Shown here piece after piece: positions 7,357 through 13,786 of a DNA stretch of 13,786 bases. Position numbers and translations under genes: made by a program. The notes beneath the pieces are model-generated. The model did not search any database, was not told where the DNA came from, and saw only the letters and a list, made by a program, of their open reading frames with translations. The stretch comes from JAXHMM01 sp964528445 (GTDB lineage Bacteria; Bacteroidota; Rhodothermia; Balneolales; Balneolaceae), in contig CAZGSL010000044.1 in assembly GCA_964528445.1 (NCBI GenBank), forward strand, positions 1 through 13,786. Reading direction: 5' to 3'. Numbering within the stretch: position 1 is the stretch's first letter; every line of letters starts with the position of its first letter.

Positions 7357-9414
7357 CTAGCGCCAGGTGGCCACGCGGACGGTGTCGCCCACCGTAATGC
7401 GGTCGACGACTCCCATCCCCTCGACCACCTCCCCGAAACGGGTGTAGCTGCCGTTCAGGTGGGGGCTCCACTGGTGCATGATGAAATACTGGCTTCCCTC
7501 GGTGTCGGTGCCCGCGCTGGCGATGCCGATGGCGCCCCGCCCGAACGCCCGCTCGCTGCCCTCGGTGGGAATCACGAAATCGGGTCCCCCGAGCCCGTCC
7601 GCCCGCTCGACGTCCCCTCCCTGGATCACGAAATTGGGGACGACCCGGTGAAACGGGATCCCGTTGTAGGCCCCCGACATCGTGAGGCTGTCGACCGCCG
7701 ACACCGTGGCCGGCGCGCTGAGCAGATCCATCCGCACGGCGATAATCCCCTTGTCGGTCCTCAGCTCCCATACCGGGTGGCGGCCCATCTCCCAGAGCCT
7801 CTCCCAGCCGATCTCCCGGAATTCGACGGAGGGTGCGTCGGGCATCTCCACGTCCCATCCCGCCTCCGCCAGGGAGCGGTTCAGCGGCGGATAGTCCTGT
7901 GCCGCGAGGGAATCTATGTAGGCGGACGCCTCCTGGCGGAAGCGATCGTGGAAGAGGGAGCCGAACGTCTGAAATACCTCGATATCCTCCGGCAGGCGAA
8001 ACGCGGAGAGCCCCTCGCGAATGCGCCCGTAATCGTCCGCTCCGAACAGCTCCTCCCGTGCGAACAGTCCCCGGAGGGCGTAGGCCACTCCCCGGTCGCC
8101 CGTCTCCAGTGCCTGGAAGGCCGCCGAGCGGAGGCGCTCGCGCAGCTCCCCGGAGACCGCCTCCTCACCCTGCGCGCCCTCCCAGCCGGCCAGCGACTGC
8201 ACCGCGAATCTCGTCCTCAGCGGCTCCCCGCTCTCGATCTGCCGCACGACCAGGTCCAGGTAGGCCCCGGCGTCCCGGCGCTCCCGGAAAATCTCCAGTA
8301 CCCGGCTCAGATAGTAGGGTGCACGCTCCATCGCATCCTCAAGCTCCGCCAGGCGGCCGGCCGGGATCTCCCCCTCCGCGGAGGCGACCAGGTCCAATGC
8401 CTCCAGCCAGACGCCGGGCTCGGTTTCGATGTCCAGCAGCTCGCCCGAGACATACCCGTAGAGGTTGTGCGAGGGGTCCAGCCGCCCCTGCAGGCTCTGA
8501 AGCGCCCGGCGGCGGACCAGGGGGTTTTCGTGGCGGACCAGGAAGCTGGCGTCCAGCAGGTGGCGGTCGTTCAGGGGGACCTCCCCGAGCACGCCGGCCA
8601 GCTCGACGGCGAGCTGGGTGCGGTGCTCCAGCATCTCGTCGGCATTGTAGTAGACGGTCACGTCGTGAAAAATCCGTTCTCCCAGCAGCGCGACGGCGTA
8701 CTGGTCCACGCCCGCCACGCCCATCCCGTAGCTCTGCCACATGGTGCGCAGCCGGCTGAGCGCCTCCTCCGCCAGCGGCGATTCGGGTCCACGGTAGAAA
8801 CCGTACAGGTAGCGGCGTACCAGCGCGGTGTTTCGGTCGTCAAAGGCCTGCTGCAGCACGCGGATCTGCTGTTCGGACGAGAGGGGATGCCGGGTGATCA
8901 GCCGGCTGAGCCCAAGGGCGTACGCCTCCTCCCACCCGGAATTGTCCGCCGCCTCCATCCTTCCCATCATGAAATCGAGCGTTGCTTCGTCGCCCCGCCT
9001 CCCCAGCACCAGGCTGAGTCCCCCGCGTTGGCCGGGGAGCTCTTCCCAGAGGTTTTCCAGCCGCCGCAGCTGCGTCTCCTCCAGATCGTGCATGCCCAGC
9101 GCGAACCATGCCTGGGGGGAGGGCTGTTCAAGCACGAGATCCACCATCCACCCGGTGGAGTCCACCGGCGTATTGGCCAGCGCCCGCCAGGCCTGGGCGC
9201 GGACGACAGAATCGGAATGGGTGAGCCAAGGACGGAGCGCGCCGGCGTCCCTGCGGTAGATATCCCCGTACAGTTCGGGGTAACGGTCGGTGATCGCCTC
9301 TTCGGTAATGGGATCCGAGCTGACCCCGGGTTGGCTGGTGGTATAGTAATCGATGGCGAAAAGGAGTCCCACGACGAGGACCATCAGGATCGCCATAACC
9401 CTTAGATTTGCCAT
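7357..9414 (-). CDS. Membrane-anchored HEAT-like repeat protein with C-terminal cyclophilin (peptidyl-prolyl isomerase) domain
   Basis: This 685-aa protein probably acts as an envelope folding factor. Residues about 5-22 form a hydrophobic segment (a membrane anchor or uncleaved signal) with no lipobox. Residues about 30-540 are mostly alpha-helical with HEAT-like pairs, for example HSDSVVRAQAWRAL, HENPLVRRRALQSL and GEPLRTRFAVQSL. From about 546 to the end lies a cyclophilin domain: FHRVVPNFVIQGGD, AFGRGAIGIA, GSQYFI, then LNG...RFGEV. Arg590, Phe595 and Gln598 align with Arg55, Phe60 and Gln63 of human cyclophilin A, so activity is likely. The Trp121 position is His (PHLNG), as in many bacterial forms. 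The ATG at 9414 is two bases after the stop of a small upstream gene, which suggests translational coupling. The isomerase call is firm; the client proteins and the role of the repeats are unknown. Confidence 0.88.
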   Translation of the reverse strand: MANLRVMAILMVLVVGLLFAIDYYTTSQPGVSSDPITEEAITDRYPELYGDIYRRDAGALRPWLTHSDSVVRAQAWRALANTPVDSTGWMVDLVLEQPSPQAWFALGMHDLEETQLRRLENLWEELPGQRGGLSLVLGRRGDEATLDFMMGRMEAADNSGWEEAYALGLSRLITRHPLSSEQQIRVLQQAFDDRNTALVRRYLYGFYRGPESPLAEEALSRLRTMWQSYGMGVAGVDQYAVALLGERIFHDVTVYYNADEMLEHRTQLAVELAGVLGEVPLNDRHLLDASFLVRHENPLVRRRALQSLQGRLDPSHNLYGYVSGELLDIETEPGVWLEALDLVASAEGEIPAGRLAELEDAMERAPYYLSRVLEIFRERRDAGAYLDLVVRQIESGEPLRTRFAVQSLAGWEGAQGEEAVSGELRERLRSAAFQALETGDRGVAYALRGLFAREELFGADDYGRIREGLSAFRLPEDIEVFQTFGSLFHDRFRQEASAYIDSLAAQDYPPLNRSLAEAGWDVEMPDAPSVEFREIGWERLWEMGRHPVWELRTDKGIIAVRMDLLSAPATVSAVDSLTMSGAYNGIPFHRVVPNFVIQGGDVERADGLGGPDFVIPTEGSERAFGRGAIGIASAGTDTEGSQYFIMHQWSPHLNGSYTRFGEVVEGMGVVDRITVGDTVRVATWR

Positions 9415-9416
9415 GG

Positions 9417-9629
9417 TCAGTAGCCCGGTTTATGGTCTTCGGCCTGTTCCACGCGGCCGGATTCTTTCTCCGGGGAGACGGTCTTCAGTCTCCCGTTGGC
9501 ATCCCTGCGCAGTTCGTGAAGCTGGGAATCCTTGATCCACGCCCTTCCCCCGTCGTGCTGGAAGCGCTTGGTGTTTTTGAACATGAATGCCTGGGTATGC
9601 AGGTCGGGCAGTTTTTTCTTTTTCGACAT
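9417..9629 (-). CDS. Small basic protein of unknown function
   Basis: This is an open frame of 70 aa from ATG 9629 (start MSKKKKLPDL); an in-frame TTG at 9638 would add three residues. I do not recognise the family. The product is strongly charged, with many Lys/Arg/His, no cysteine, no signal peptide and no membrane segment, so it is likely cytosolic and possibly binds nucleic acid. Support for a real gene: its stop is only two bases before the cyclophilin ATG on the same strand, a promoter-like TTTG-N20-TATATTG lies upstream, and without it the cyclophilin gene would have an unexplained leader of about 300 bases. It could still be a chance frame in the leader. Confidence 0.55.
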   Translation of the reverse strand: MSKKKKLPDLHTQAFMFKNTKRFQHDGGRAWIKDSQLHELRRDANGRLKTVSPEKESGRVEQAEDHKPGY

Positions 9630-9649
9630 CGGTTGCAATCGGTTGCGAT
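9629..9649 (-). repeat. Tandem 10-bp direct repeat just upstream of the small gene
   Basis: On the + strand, TCGGTTGCAA is followed directly by TCGGTTGCGA, two copies differing at one position. One end touches the ATG of the small - strand gene, so the repeat lies in its leader. It could be an operator or RNA-binding site, or a simple slippage duplication. Confidence 0.4.
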
Positions 9650-9716
9650 TTGGAGATGTGCCGGGCGCCGGAGATACCGGAAACCCGCGGCGCCGGCAGC
9701 GTTGCGAAACCTCTCA

Positions 9717-9747
9717 CAATATACCACCCGCGCATACGCAAGCCAAA
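9717..9747 (-). promoter_or_regulatory. Probable promoter of the small-protein/cyclophilin unit
   Basis: On the - strand, TTTG (9747-9744) is followed after 20 bp by TATATTG (9723-9717). This is close to the Bacteroidetes vegetative promoter TTTG-N19/20-TAnnTTTG. A start near 9710 would give a leader of about 80 nt before ATG 9629. It is the best-spaced of the promoter-like elements in this window. Confidence 0.5.
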
Positions 9748-9779
9748 TTTCCTTCCGGGAGCCATCGGGCACGTGGCAC

Positions 9780-9810
9780 TTTTTTTTACAGGCAAGAACG
9801 CTTATATTTG
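9780..9810 (+). promoter_or_regulatory. Probable promoter of rplU-rpmA
   Basis: TATATTTG at 9803-9810 matches the Bacteroidetes -7 box TAnnTTTG exactly. A T-run at 9780-9787 covers the -33 position. A start near 9817 gives a leader of about 60 nt, ending in AGGAG (9871-9875) only three bases before the rplU ATG. I saw no recognisable L21 leader structure. Confidence 0.55.
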
Positions 9811-9878
9811 GTGGCTGTTGACGAATTTCGGAGCAGAATCAAGCCTTTTATTTTATTAACCCATAACGACAGGAGCAG

Positions 9879-10445
9879 ATGTACGCAGTTGTAGAAATAG
9901 GGGGACACCAGTACCGCGTATCCGAGGGCGATGTTCTTTTTGTAGACAAGCAAAACGAAGAATCGGGTATTACATTGAATTTTGACAAGGTTCTGCTGAT
10001 CAAGGACGACAACGGCGGGGTCACCGTCGGCAAGCCCGTTATCGAAGGGGCCAGCATCACCGCCGAACTGCTCGAAAACGTAAAGTCCGACAAGGTGATC
10101 GTTTTCAAGAAGAAGCGGCGCAAAGGCTACCAGAAGAAGCGGGGCCACCGCCAGCCGAAGTCCCGCATCGAGATCACGGAGATCTCCACCGCGGGCGCGG
10201 CGAAGAAGAGCAAGAAAAAAGAGGAGAAAGCCGAACAGAAGAAGGCGGAGAAAAGCAAAGAAGCCGCCCCCAAGCAGGAGTCCGGTGAACAGCCGGATGA
10301 TCTGGGCGTCTCCACCGACATGAACGCCAAGGAGGCAATTGACATTATCAGGAACACCCCGCTGGATCAGCTCGAGGGTTTTGTCCCCGATGACGAGGAC
10401 CGCGTGACCGTACAGCGCGCGTGGGAAAGCAAGCAGGAAGAGTAA
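9879..10445 (+). CDS. rplU: 50S ribosomal protein L21 (bL21) with C-terminal extension
   Basis: This is large-subunit protein bL21, which binds 23S rRNA. Residues 1-103 are the ordinary L21 domain: MYAVVEIGGHQYRV at the start, FDKVLL and VGKPVIEGA in the middle, and the basic rRNA-binding segment KKKRRKGYQKKRGHRQ at 77-92. The normal protein ends near here, but this one runs on to 188 aa. Residues about 108-135 are a Lys/Glu/Ala-rich, probably helical linker, and residues about 146-186 form a small acidic helical module (NAKEAIDIIRNTPLDQL, then DRVTVQRAW). C-terminal extensions of L21 are known in Bacteroidota-related bacteria; the role of this one is unknown. AGGAG lies three bases before the ATG. 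rpmA follows 18 bp later, the usual pairing. Confidence 0.97.
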   Translation: MYAVVEIGGHQYRVSEGDVLFVDKQNEESGITLNFDKVLLIKDDNGGVTVGKPVIEGASITAELLENVKSDKVIVFKKKRRKGYQKKRGHRQPKSRIEITEISTAGAAKKSKKKEEKAEQKKAEKSKEAAPKQESGEQPDDLGVSTDMNAKEAIDIIRNTPLDQLEGFVPDDEDRVTVQRAWESKQEE

Positions 10446-10463
10446 TCACCAGAATTCAGGATT

Positions 10464-10721
10464 ATGGCACATAAGAAAGGTCAAGGTTCAACAAAGAACG
10501 GCCGCGATTCCATATCGAAGCGGCTGGGCGTCAAGAAATACGGCGGTGAAGTGGTACGCGCCGGCAACATCATCGTACGCCAGCGCGGCACCAAATTCCA
10601 TCCCGGCGAGAACGTAGGGCGCGGCAAGGACGACACGCTCTTTGCCAAGGCCGACGGACAGGTGATGTTCCGCGTTCGAAGCGGGGGACGCAAGTACGTC
10701 AGCGTGGAGCCCGCCGGATAA
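10464..10721 (+). CDS. rpmA: 50S ribosomal protein L27 (bL27)
   Basis: This 85-aa large-subunit protein has an N-terminal tail that reaches the peptidyl-transferase centre. The start MAHKKGQGSTKNGRDS is the conserved tail. There is no N-terminal pre-sequence of the Firmicutes type that needs cleavage. The GGEVVRAGNIIVRQRGTKFH and GRGKDDTLFA motifs are intact. It is second in the rplU-rpmA operon and is followed by a hairpin terminator. Confidence 0.98.
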   Translation: MAHKKGQGSTKNGRDSISKRLGVKKYGGEVVRAGNIIVRQRGTKFHPGENVGRGKDDTLFAKADGQVMFRVRSGGRKYVSVEPAG

Positions 10722-10748
10722 CACACGTACCGGCGCAAAGAATATCTC

Positions 10749-10791
10749 AAGCTGCCTAAACCGCATTTCCGCGGGACGGGCAGCTTTTTTT
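10749..10791 (+). terminator. Rho-independent terminator after rpmA
   Basis: AAGCTGCC (10749-10756) pairs perfectly with GGCAGCTT (10779-10786), and inside it CCGC (10761-10764) pairs with GCGG (10771-10774). A run of T follows to 10791. The T-run flows straight into the TATATTG promoter-like element of the next gene. Confidence 0.8.
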
Positions 10792-10797
10792 ATATTG
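10791..10797 (+). promoter_or_regulatory. Probable -7 element of the FAH-family gene
   Basis: TATATTG starts at the last T of the rpmA terminator run and ends 9 bp before ATG 10806. This spacing would place transcription start within a few bases of the ATG. A TTTC at 10766-10769 is the only candidate -33 element. The assignment rests on recurrence of the same heptamer upstream of other genes. Confidence 0.45.
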
Positions 10798-10805
10798 AAC
10801 GAATC

Positions 10806-11504
10806 ATGGACTCCTTTCGGCTTCACGGTCTCGACGATCTGCGCGCAGGCACGCTCTACTGCATCGGGAGAAACTACGCCGAACATGCCCGGGAGCTCGC
10901 CAACGAAGTGCCCGAACGCCCGCTGGTGTTCCTGAAACCCCGCAGCAGCCTCGTCCGGGACGGGCAACGCATCGTGATTCCGTCCGCCAGCTCCGAGGTC
11001 CACCACGAGGTGGAGCTGGTCGCGGCTATCGGCCGCCGCTGCCGGAGAATCCCCGGAAACGAGGCGCTGGAGGCGGTGGCCGGCTACGCGGTGGGGATCG
11101 ACGTGACCGCCCGGGATATCCAGCGGGAGGCCAAGCGTCGGGGGCATCCGTGGACCGAGGCGAAGGGCTTCGATACCTTCGCGCCGGTCGGAAATTTCGT
11201 GCCGGGCGGGCGCTTTCCCGACCCGCAGCAGCTTCGCCTCCGGCTCCGGGTAAACGGGGATATCCGCCAGGATGCCTCCACCTCCCTCATGCTCTTCCCG
11301 GTGGCGGAGCTGATCGCCCGCCTCTCCGAACGTTTCACCCTCCACCCCGGCGACCTGATCTTCACGGGCACCCCCGAAGGGGTCTCCCCCTTATCCTCGG
11401 GCGACCGGGTCCGCGCCTCCCTGGAAGAGGGTGCCAGCACGCTTGAGGTGCGGGTGGAGGACGACCGTGAATCCCCCGGGGAGACGGGCCGGAGCGCATC
11501 GTGA
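10806..11504 (+). CDS. FAH-family hydrolase, FAHD1-like acylpyruvase/oxaloacetate decarboxylase
   Basis: This 232-aa metal-dependent enzyme of the fumarylacetoacetate hydrolase superfamily is closest in pattern to FAHD1/YcgM, which cleave acylpyruvates or decarboxylate oxaloacetate in the cytosol. The Mg-binding set Glu68, Glu70 (HHEVEL) and Asp99 (GIDVTARD) is present. The catalytic set His27 and Glu30 (GRNYAEHARE) and Lys120 (WTEAKGFD) matches human FAHD1 His30, Glu33 and Lys123 with a constant offset of three. GDLIFTGTPEGV closes the site. The alignment begins almost at residue 1, so ATG 10806 is well supported even though it lies very near the promoter. The last roughly 12 residues are an extra tail. 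The stop overlaps the next gene start (GTGA, 11501-11504). The exact substrate is not fixed by sequence; an aromatic-degradation isomerase is a less likely alternative. Confidence 0.92.
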   Translation: MDSFRLHGLDDLRAGTLYCIGRNYAEHARELANEVPERPLVFLKPRSSLVRDGQRIVIPSASSEVHHEVELVAAIGRRCRRIPGNEALEAVAGYAVGIDVTARDIQREAKRRGHPWTEAKGFDTFAPVGNFVPGGRFPDPQQLRLRLRVNGDIRQDASTSLMLFPVAELIARLSERFTLHPGDLIFTGTPEGVSPLSSGDRVRASLEEGASTLEVRVEDDRESPGETGRSAS

Positions 11505-13594
11505 GACCCCGAATTCCATACCGGTCTCCCCGCCTGCTTCCCGCCCTCCTGGCGGTGCTGATCTTCGGCGGACTTCCCTGGGGGGCGCCCTCCGACGCCG
11601 CCGCGCAGGCCGATACGGCACGTATCGGTGAGGCCGACTACCGGTGGCCCACGAACGCCAGCCAGAGGCTCTCCTCCACCTTCGGGGAGACCCGGCGGAC
11701 CCATTTTCACGCGGCGGTGGACATCAAGACGTGGGGACGGCAGGGATACGACGTCTACGCCGCGCGGGACGGCACCCTCCACCGCCTCGGCATCGGTCCC
11801 CGGGGCTACGGCAAGGTGATCTACCTGAAGCACGGGGACGGCAGCTACTCGGTATACGCCCACCTGCTCGCCTTCGAGGAGTCCATTCAGCAGCTGGCGG
11901 ACTCCCTGCGGATGCCCGACTACGCTTTTGAGCTGGACCGGGTGCTGGATTCCCTGGATATTTCCGTGGAGCGGGGGGAGAAGATCGGGGTCAGCGGGGC
12001 CACCGGCATCGGCCCGCCCCATCTTCATTTCGAACTGCGCACCCCGGAGAACCGCCCGTTCAATCCGCTGCTGACCAACCTGTCGGTGGAAGACAACATC
12101 GCGCCGGCCTTCTCGGGCCTGGCGGTGGAGCCGCTCTCCCCCTCCGCCCGGGTGGAGGGCGCCCACCGGGTATTCCGGCGAAACGCCCGGGAGACGGCCC
12201 CTCCTGAAAACGAAAGGGGGTGGGTATTGCCCGGCGAAGAGGGCGGGCCGGACAGCGGGAACCCTCCCGGCCGCTGGTTCGACATGGGAACGGTGCGCGC
12301 CGGCGGAGAGGTGGGACTGGCGGTGGACGTCTTCGACCAGGCGGACGAGGTCTACAACGCCTACGCGGCCTACGAACTGAAAATGTGGGTGGACGGGGAG
12401 CTGCGCTTCCACTCCCGGGTCGACTCCTTTTCCTATGAGGAGACCGGCCAGATGTTTCTGGACCGGATCTACCCCCTCCTGCAGTCCACCGGACGGGCCT
12501 ACCAGCGGCTCTGGATCGCCGACGGCAACACCCTCCCCTTCTACCGGGGGGGTGGCAGGGGACGCCTCTCGCTGGAGCCGGGACGGCACCGGGTGGTCAT
12601 GGAGGCGGCCGATTACTTCGGGAACCGCAGCCGGGCGCGGCTTACCCTGGAGGTCGGCGAACCCGGTTCCGCCGGGGCGCCGGAAAATATATCGTCCGCC
12701 GGATCCGCCTCGCCGGATCCCCGGTACCGTCTCCTGCAGGCCGGGGCCTGGGACTGGCGGGCGGACTGGGTGTTTATTCCCCATAAAGCGCTCGGGGGAC
12801 TCTCCCTGGCTGTGGAGGGCGACAGCGGGATTCATCCGCACCCGGGCGGGATCGCGGTGGACCTGCGCCGGCATCCCCGCCTGTTTGCCGGCCGGCCCGG
12901 CGGGGGAGCGCTCTCCATGCGGCGGATCGTCCCCGGCAAGACCGCCCTGGTTTCGGCCGGCGCGCCCCCCGCCCGATCGCTGGAGAAAGCGGAGCCCGCG
13001 GACCCGGAGGAGGGGATTTTCGCCCGTTTCCCCGCCGGCACGTTTCACGACACGGTTTCGGTAGGACTGGAGGTACATCGTTTCACGGGCGACTCCGTCC
13101 GGATCGGGGTTCATCCCGCCGCCGTGCCCGTCGCCGGAGAATACGAGCTCTGGCTGCCGCGGGAAGGGAAAAAAGATCCCAGGCGCGGGGTCTACCATTA
13201 CGATCCGCGGAGAGACCGCCTGGATCTGCTGCCCCTGCGGCGACGGGGAGACTACCTGGTGGCTTCGGCGGACAAAACGGGGACGCACTACCTGCTGGCG
13301 GACCGCCAGGCGCCGGAACTGCACGCCCCGGAGGTGGTAAGGCGCGCGGACGGCCGCTGGGTGGTCACCCTGCAGGTGCGCGAGGGGCGCTCCGGGCTGG
13401 ACCATACGAAGAGCCGGATGGAGGTGAACGGCGTCCGCGGCATCGCGGAGTACGAGCCGGAAGACAACCGCCTGGTCTATTACCGTCCCGGCTTCCAGCC
13501 GCCGGACGGCCGGATGGTCCTCTCGGTGTACGTCACCGACCGCGCCGGCAACGCCACGGAACGGGAGTTCCTGCTGGGCGACGCGGCCCGGTGA
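11501..13594 (+). CDS. Secreted M23 (LytM-type) metallopeptidase with long C-terminal region
   Basis: This 697-aa protein is probably a peptidoglycan endopeptidase, or a regulator of one, in the periplasm. An N-terminal signal peptide is seen: RSPRLLPALLAVLIFGG, with cleavage probably near DAAAQ-A (about 36-37). The M23 domain is at about 55-195. The zinc ligands are His70 and Asp74 (HAAVD) and His176 of HLH, with catalytic-site His121 (YAHL) and His174 also kept, so it should be active. Between YAHL and the HLH motif lies an insertion (about 124-157), as in Bacteroidota M23 proteins. Residues 200-697 match no domain I know. They look beta-rich, with a likely Ig-like end (about 620-690, VYVTDRAGNATERE). 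The start is GTG within the FAH stop, so translation may be coupled. The 3' end faces a ridA gene 6 bp away. Confidence 0.88.
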   Translation: MRPRIPYRSPRLLPALLAVLIFGGLPWGAPSDAAAQADTARIGEADYRWPTNASQRLSSTFGETRRTHFHAAVDIKTWGRQGYDVYAARDGTLHRLGIGPRGYGKVIYLKHGDGSYSVYAHLLAFEESIQQLADSLRMPDYAFELDRVLDSLDISVERGEKIGVSGATGIGPPHLHFELRTPENRPFNPLLTNLSVEDNIAPAFSGLAVEPLSPSARVEGAHRVFRRNARETAPPENERGWVLPGEEGGPDSGNPPGRWFDMGTVRAGGEVGLAVDVFDQADEVYNAYAAYELKMWVDGELRFHSRVDSFSYEETGQMFLDRIYPLLQSTGRAYQRLWIADGNTLPFYRGGGRGRLSLEPGRHRVVMEAADYFGNRSRARLTLEVGEPGSAGAPENISSAGSASPDPRYRLLQAGAWDWRADWVFIPHKALGGLSLAVEGDSGIHPHPGGIAVDLRRHPRLFAGRPGGGALSMRRIVPGKTALVSAGAPPARSLEKAEPADPEEGIFARFPAGTFHDTVSVGLEVHRFTGDSVRIGVHPAAVPVAGEYELWLPREGKKDPRRGVYHYDPRRDRLDLLPLRRRGDYLVASADKTGTHYLLADRQAPELHAPEVVRRADGRWVVTLQVREGRSGLDHTKSRMEVNGVRGIAEYEPEDNRLVYYRPGFQPPDGRMVLSVYVTDRAGNATEREFLLGDAAR

Positions 13595-13600
13595 GGGTCG

Positions 13601-13786
13601 TCAGACGTAGGCGGTGCAGCCGATCTCGACCTTGCAGTTTTTGGGAAGGGTTTTCACCGCCACCGTCTCGCGGGCGGGAGGGTCGCTCGAAAAATAGCTA
13701 CCGTAAATTTCGTTGACGGTCCCGAAATTATCCATGTCGTCCAGGTAGATCGAGCATTTGATCACCTTGTCGAACCCGGATCCGGC
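13601..13786 (-). CDS. ridA: RidA-family enamine/imine deaminase, C-terminal part (runs off window)
   Basis: The last 186 bases on the - strand are open and encode 61 residues plus TGA; the start lies beyond the window. The fragment reads SGFDKVIKCSIYLDDMDNF, VNEIYGSYF, then DPPARETVAV and LPKNCKVEIG, the C-terminal half of YjgF/YER057c/RidA. Arg39 of the fragment and Glu54 align with Arg105 and Glu120 of E. coli RidA, the active-site pair, so imine deaminase activity (clearing reactive 2-aminoacrylate-type compounds) is plausible. Cys107 of E. coli is Thr here, and the final EAIA is replaced by GCTA. The Rid subgroup cannot be set from a fragment. Confidence 0.88.
   Translation of the reverse strand, partial: AGSGFDKVIKCSIYLDDMDNFGTVNEIYGSYFSSDPPARETVAVKTLPKNCKVEIGCTAYV

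Noticed and set aside
7459..9405. A 648-residue open frame on the + strand opposite the cyclophilin fusion.
   Set aside because: The - strand frame has a clear cyclophilin domain and membrane anchor; the + strand product shows no recognisable domain.
9811..9878. Possible L21 autoregulatory leader upstream of rplU.
   Set aside because: The leader of about 60 nt is AT-rich and I could not find a stable structure or a match to known L21 leaders.
11084..13405. A 773-residue open frame on the - strand opposite the FAH and M23 genes.
   Set aside because: Both + strand genes have complete active sites; the antisense product is low-complexity Pro/Gly/Arg/Val sequence.

Overview
The window is GC-rich bacterial DNA carrying housekeeping and catabolic genes, with no phage, insertion sequence, CRISPR array or tRNA/rRNA gene seen. 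Several features point to the Bacteroidota/Balneolota/Rhodothermota side of the tree. Intergenic AT-rich elements of the form TATATT(T)G resemble the Bacteroidetes -7 promoter box (TAnnTTTG). Most starts have weak or no Shine-Dalgarno sequence. The ribosomal protein bL21 carries a long C-terminal extension, and the M23 peptidase has the Bacteroidetes-style insertion. A GC-rich Balneolota/Rhodothermota-like organism is my inference; no taxonomic marker was searched.

Left part (1-7322, all + strand): the 3' part of a lipoprotein PQQ-type sugar dehydrogenase; then a four-gene electron-transfer module in the order etfB-etfA-fixC-fixX (the same order as fixABCX), closed by a strong hairpin terminator at 4848-4877; then a short-chain-type acyl-CoA dehydrogenase and a glutaryl-CoA dehydrogenase. 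The simplest reading is one metabolic block. The two dehydrogenases pass electrons from acyl-CoA substrates to EtfBA, and the membrane-associated FixCX moves them to the quinone pool or, if the complex bifurcates, couples quinone and ferredoxin reduction.

Middle (7357-9638, - strand): a membrane-anchored, HEAT-like-repeat protein with a C-terminal cyclophilin domain, preceded two bases upstream by a small, very basic unknown protein. The gap 9639-9878 is a divergent promoter region between that pair and rplU.

Right part (9879-13594, + strand): rplU-rpmA with a hairpin terminator; a FAHD1-like acylpyruvase/oxaloacetate decarboxylase whose probable promoter lies only 9 bp before its ATG and merges with the terminator T-run; and a secreted M23 metallopeptidase that overlaps the FAH gene by 4 bp. 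The last 186 bases encode the C-terminal part of a RidA-family deaminase on the - strand.

Nothing here is a clear undescribed system. The best leads are the fixABCX-type module serving acyl-CoA dehydrogenases, the HEAT-cyclophilin fusion coupled to a small basic protein, the bL21 extension, and the recurring promoter element with terminator/promoter overlap.
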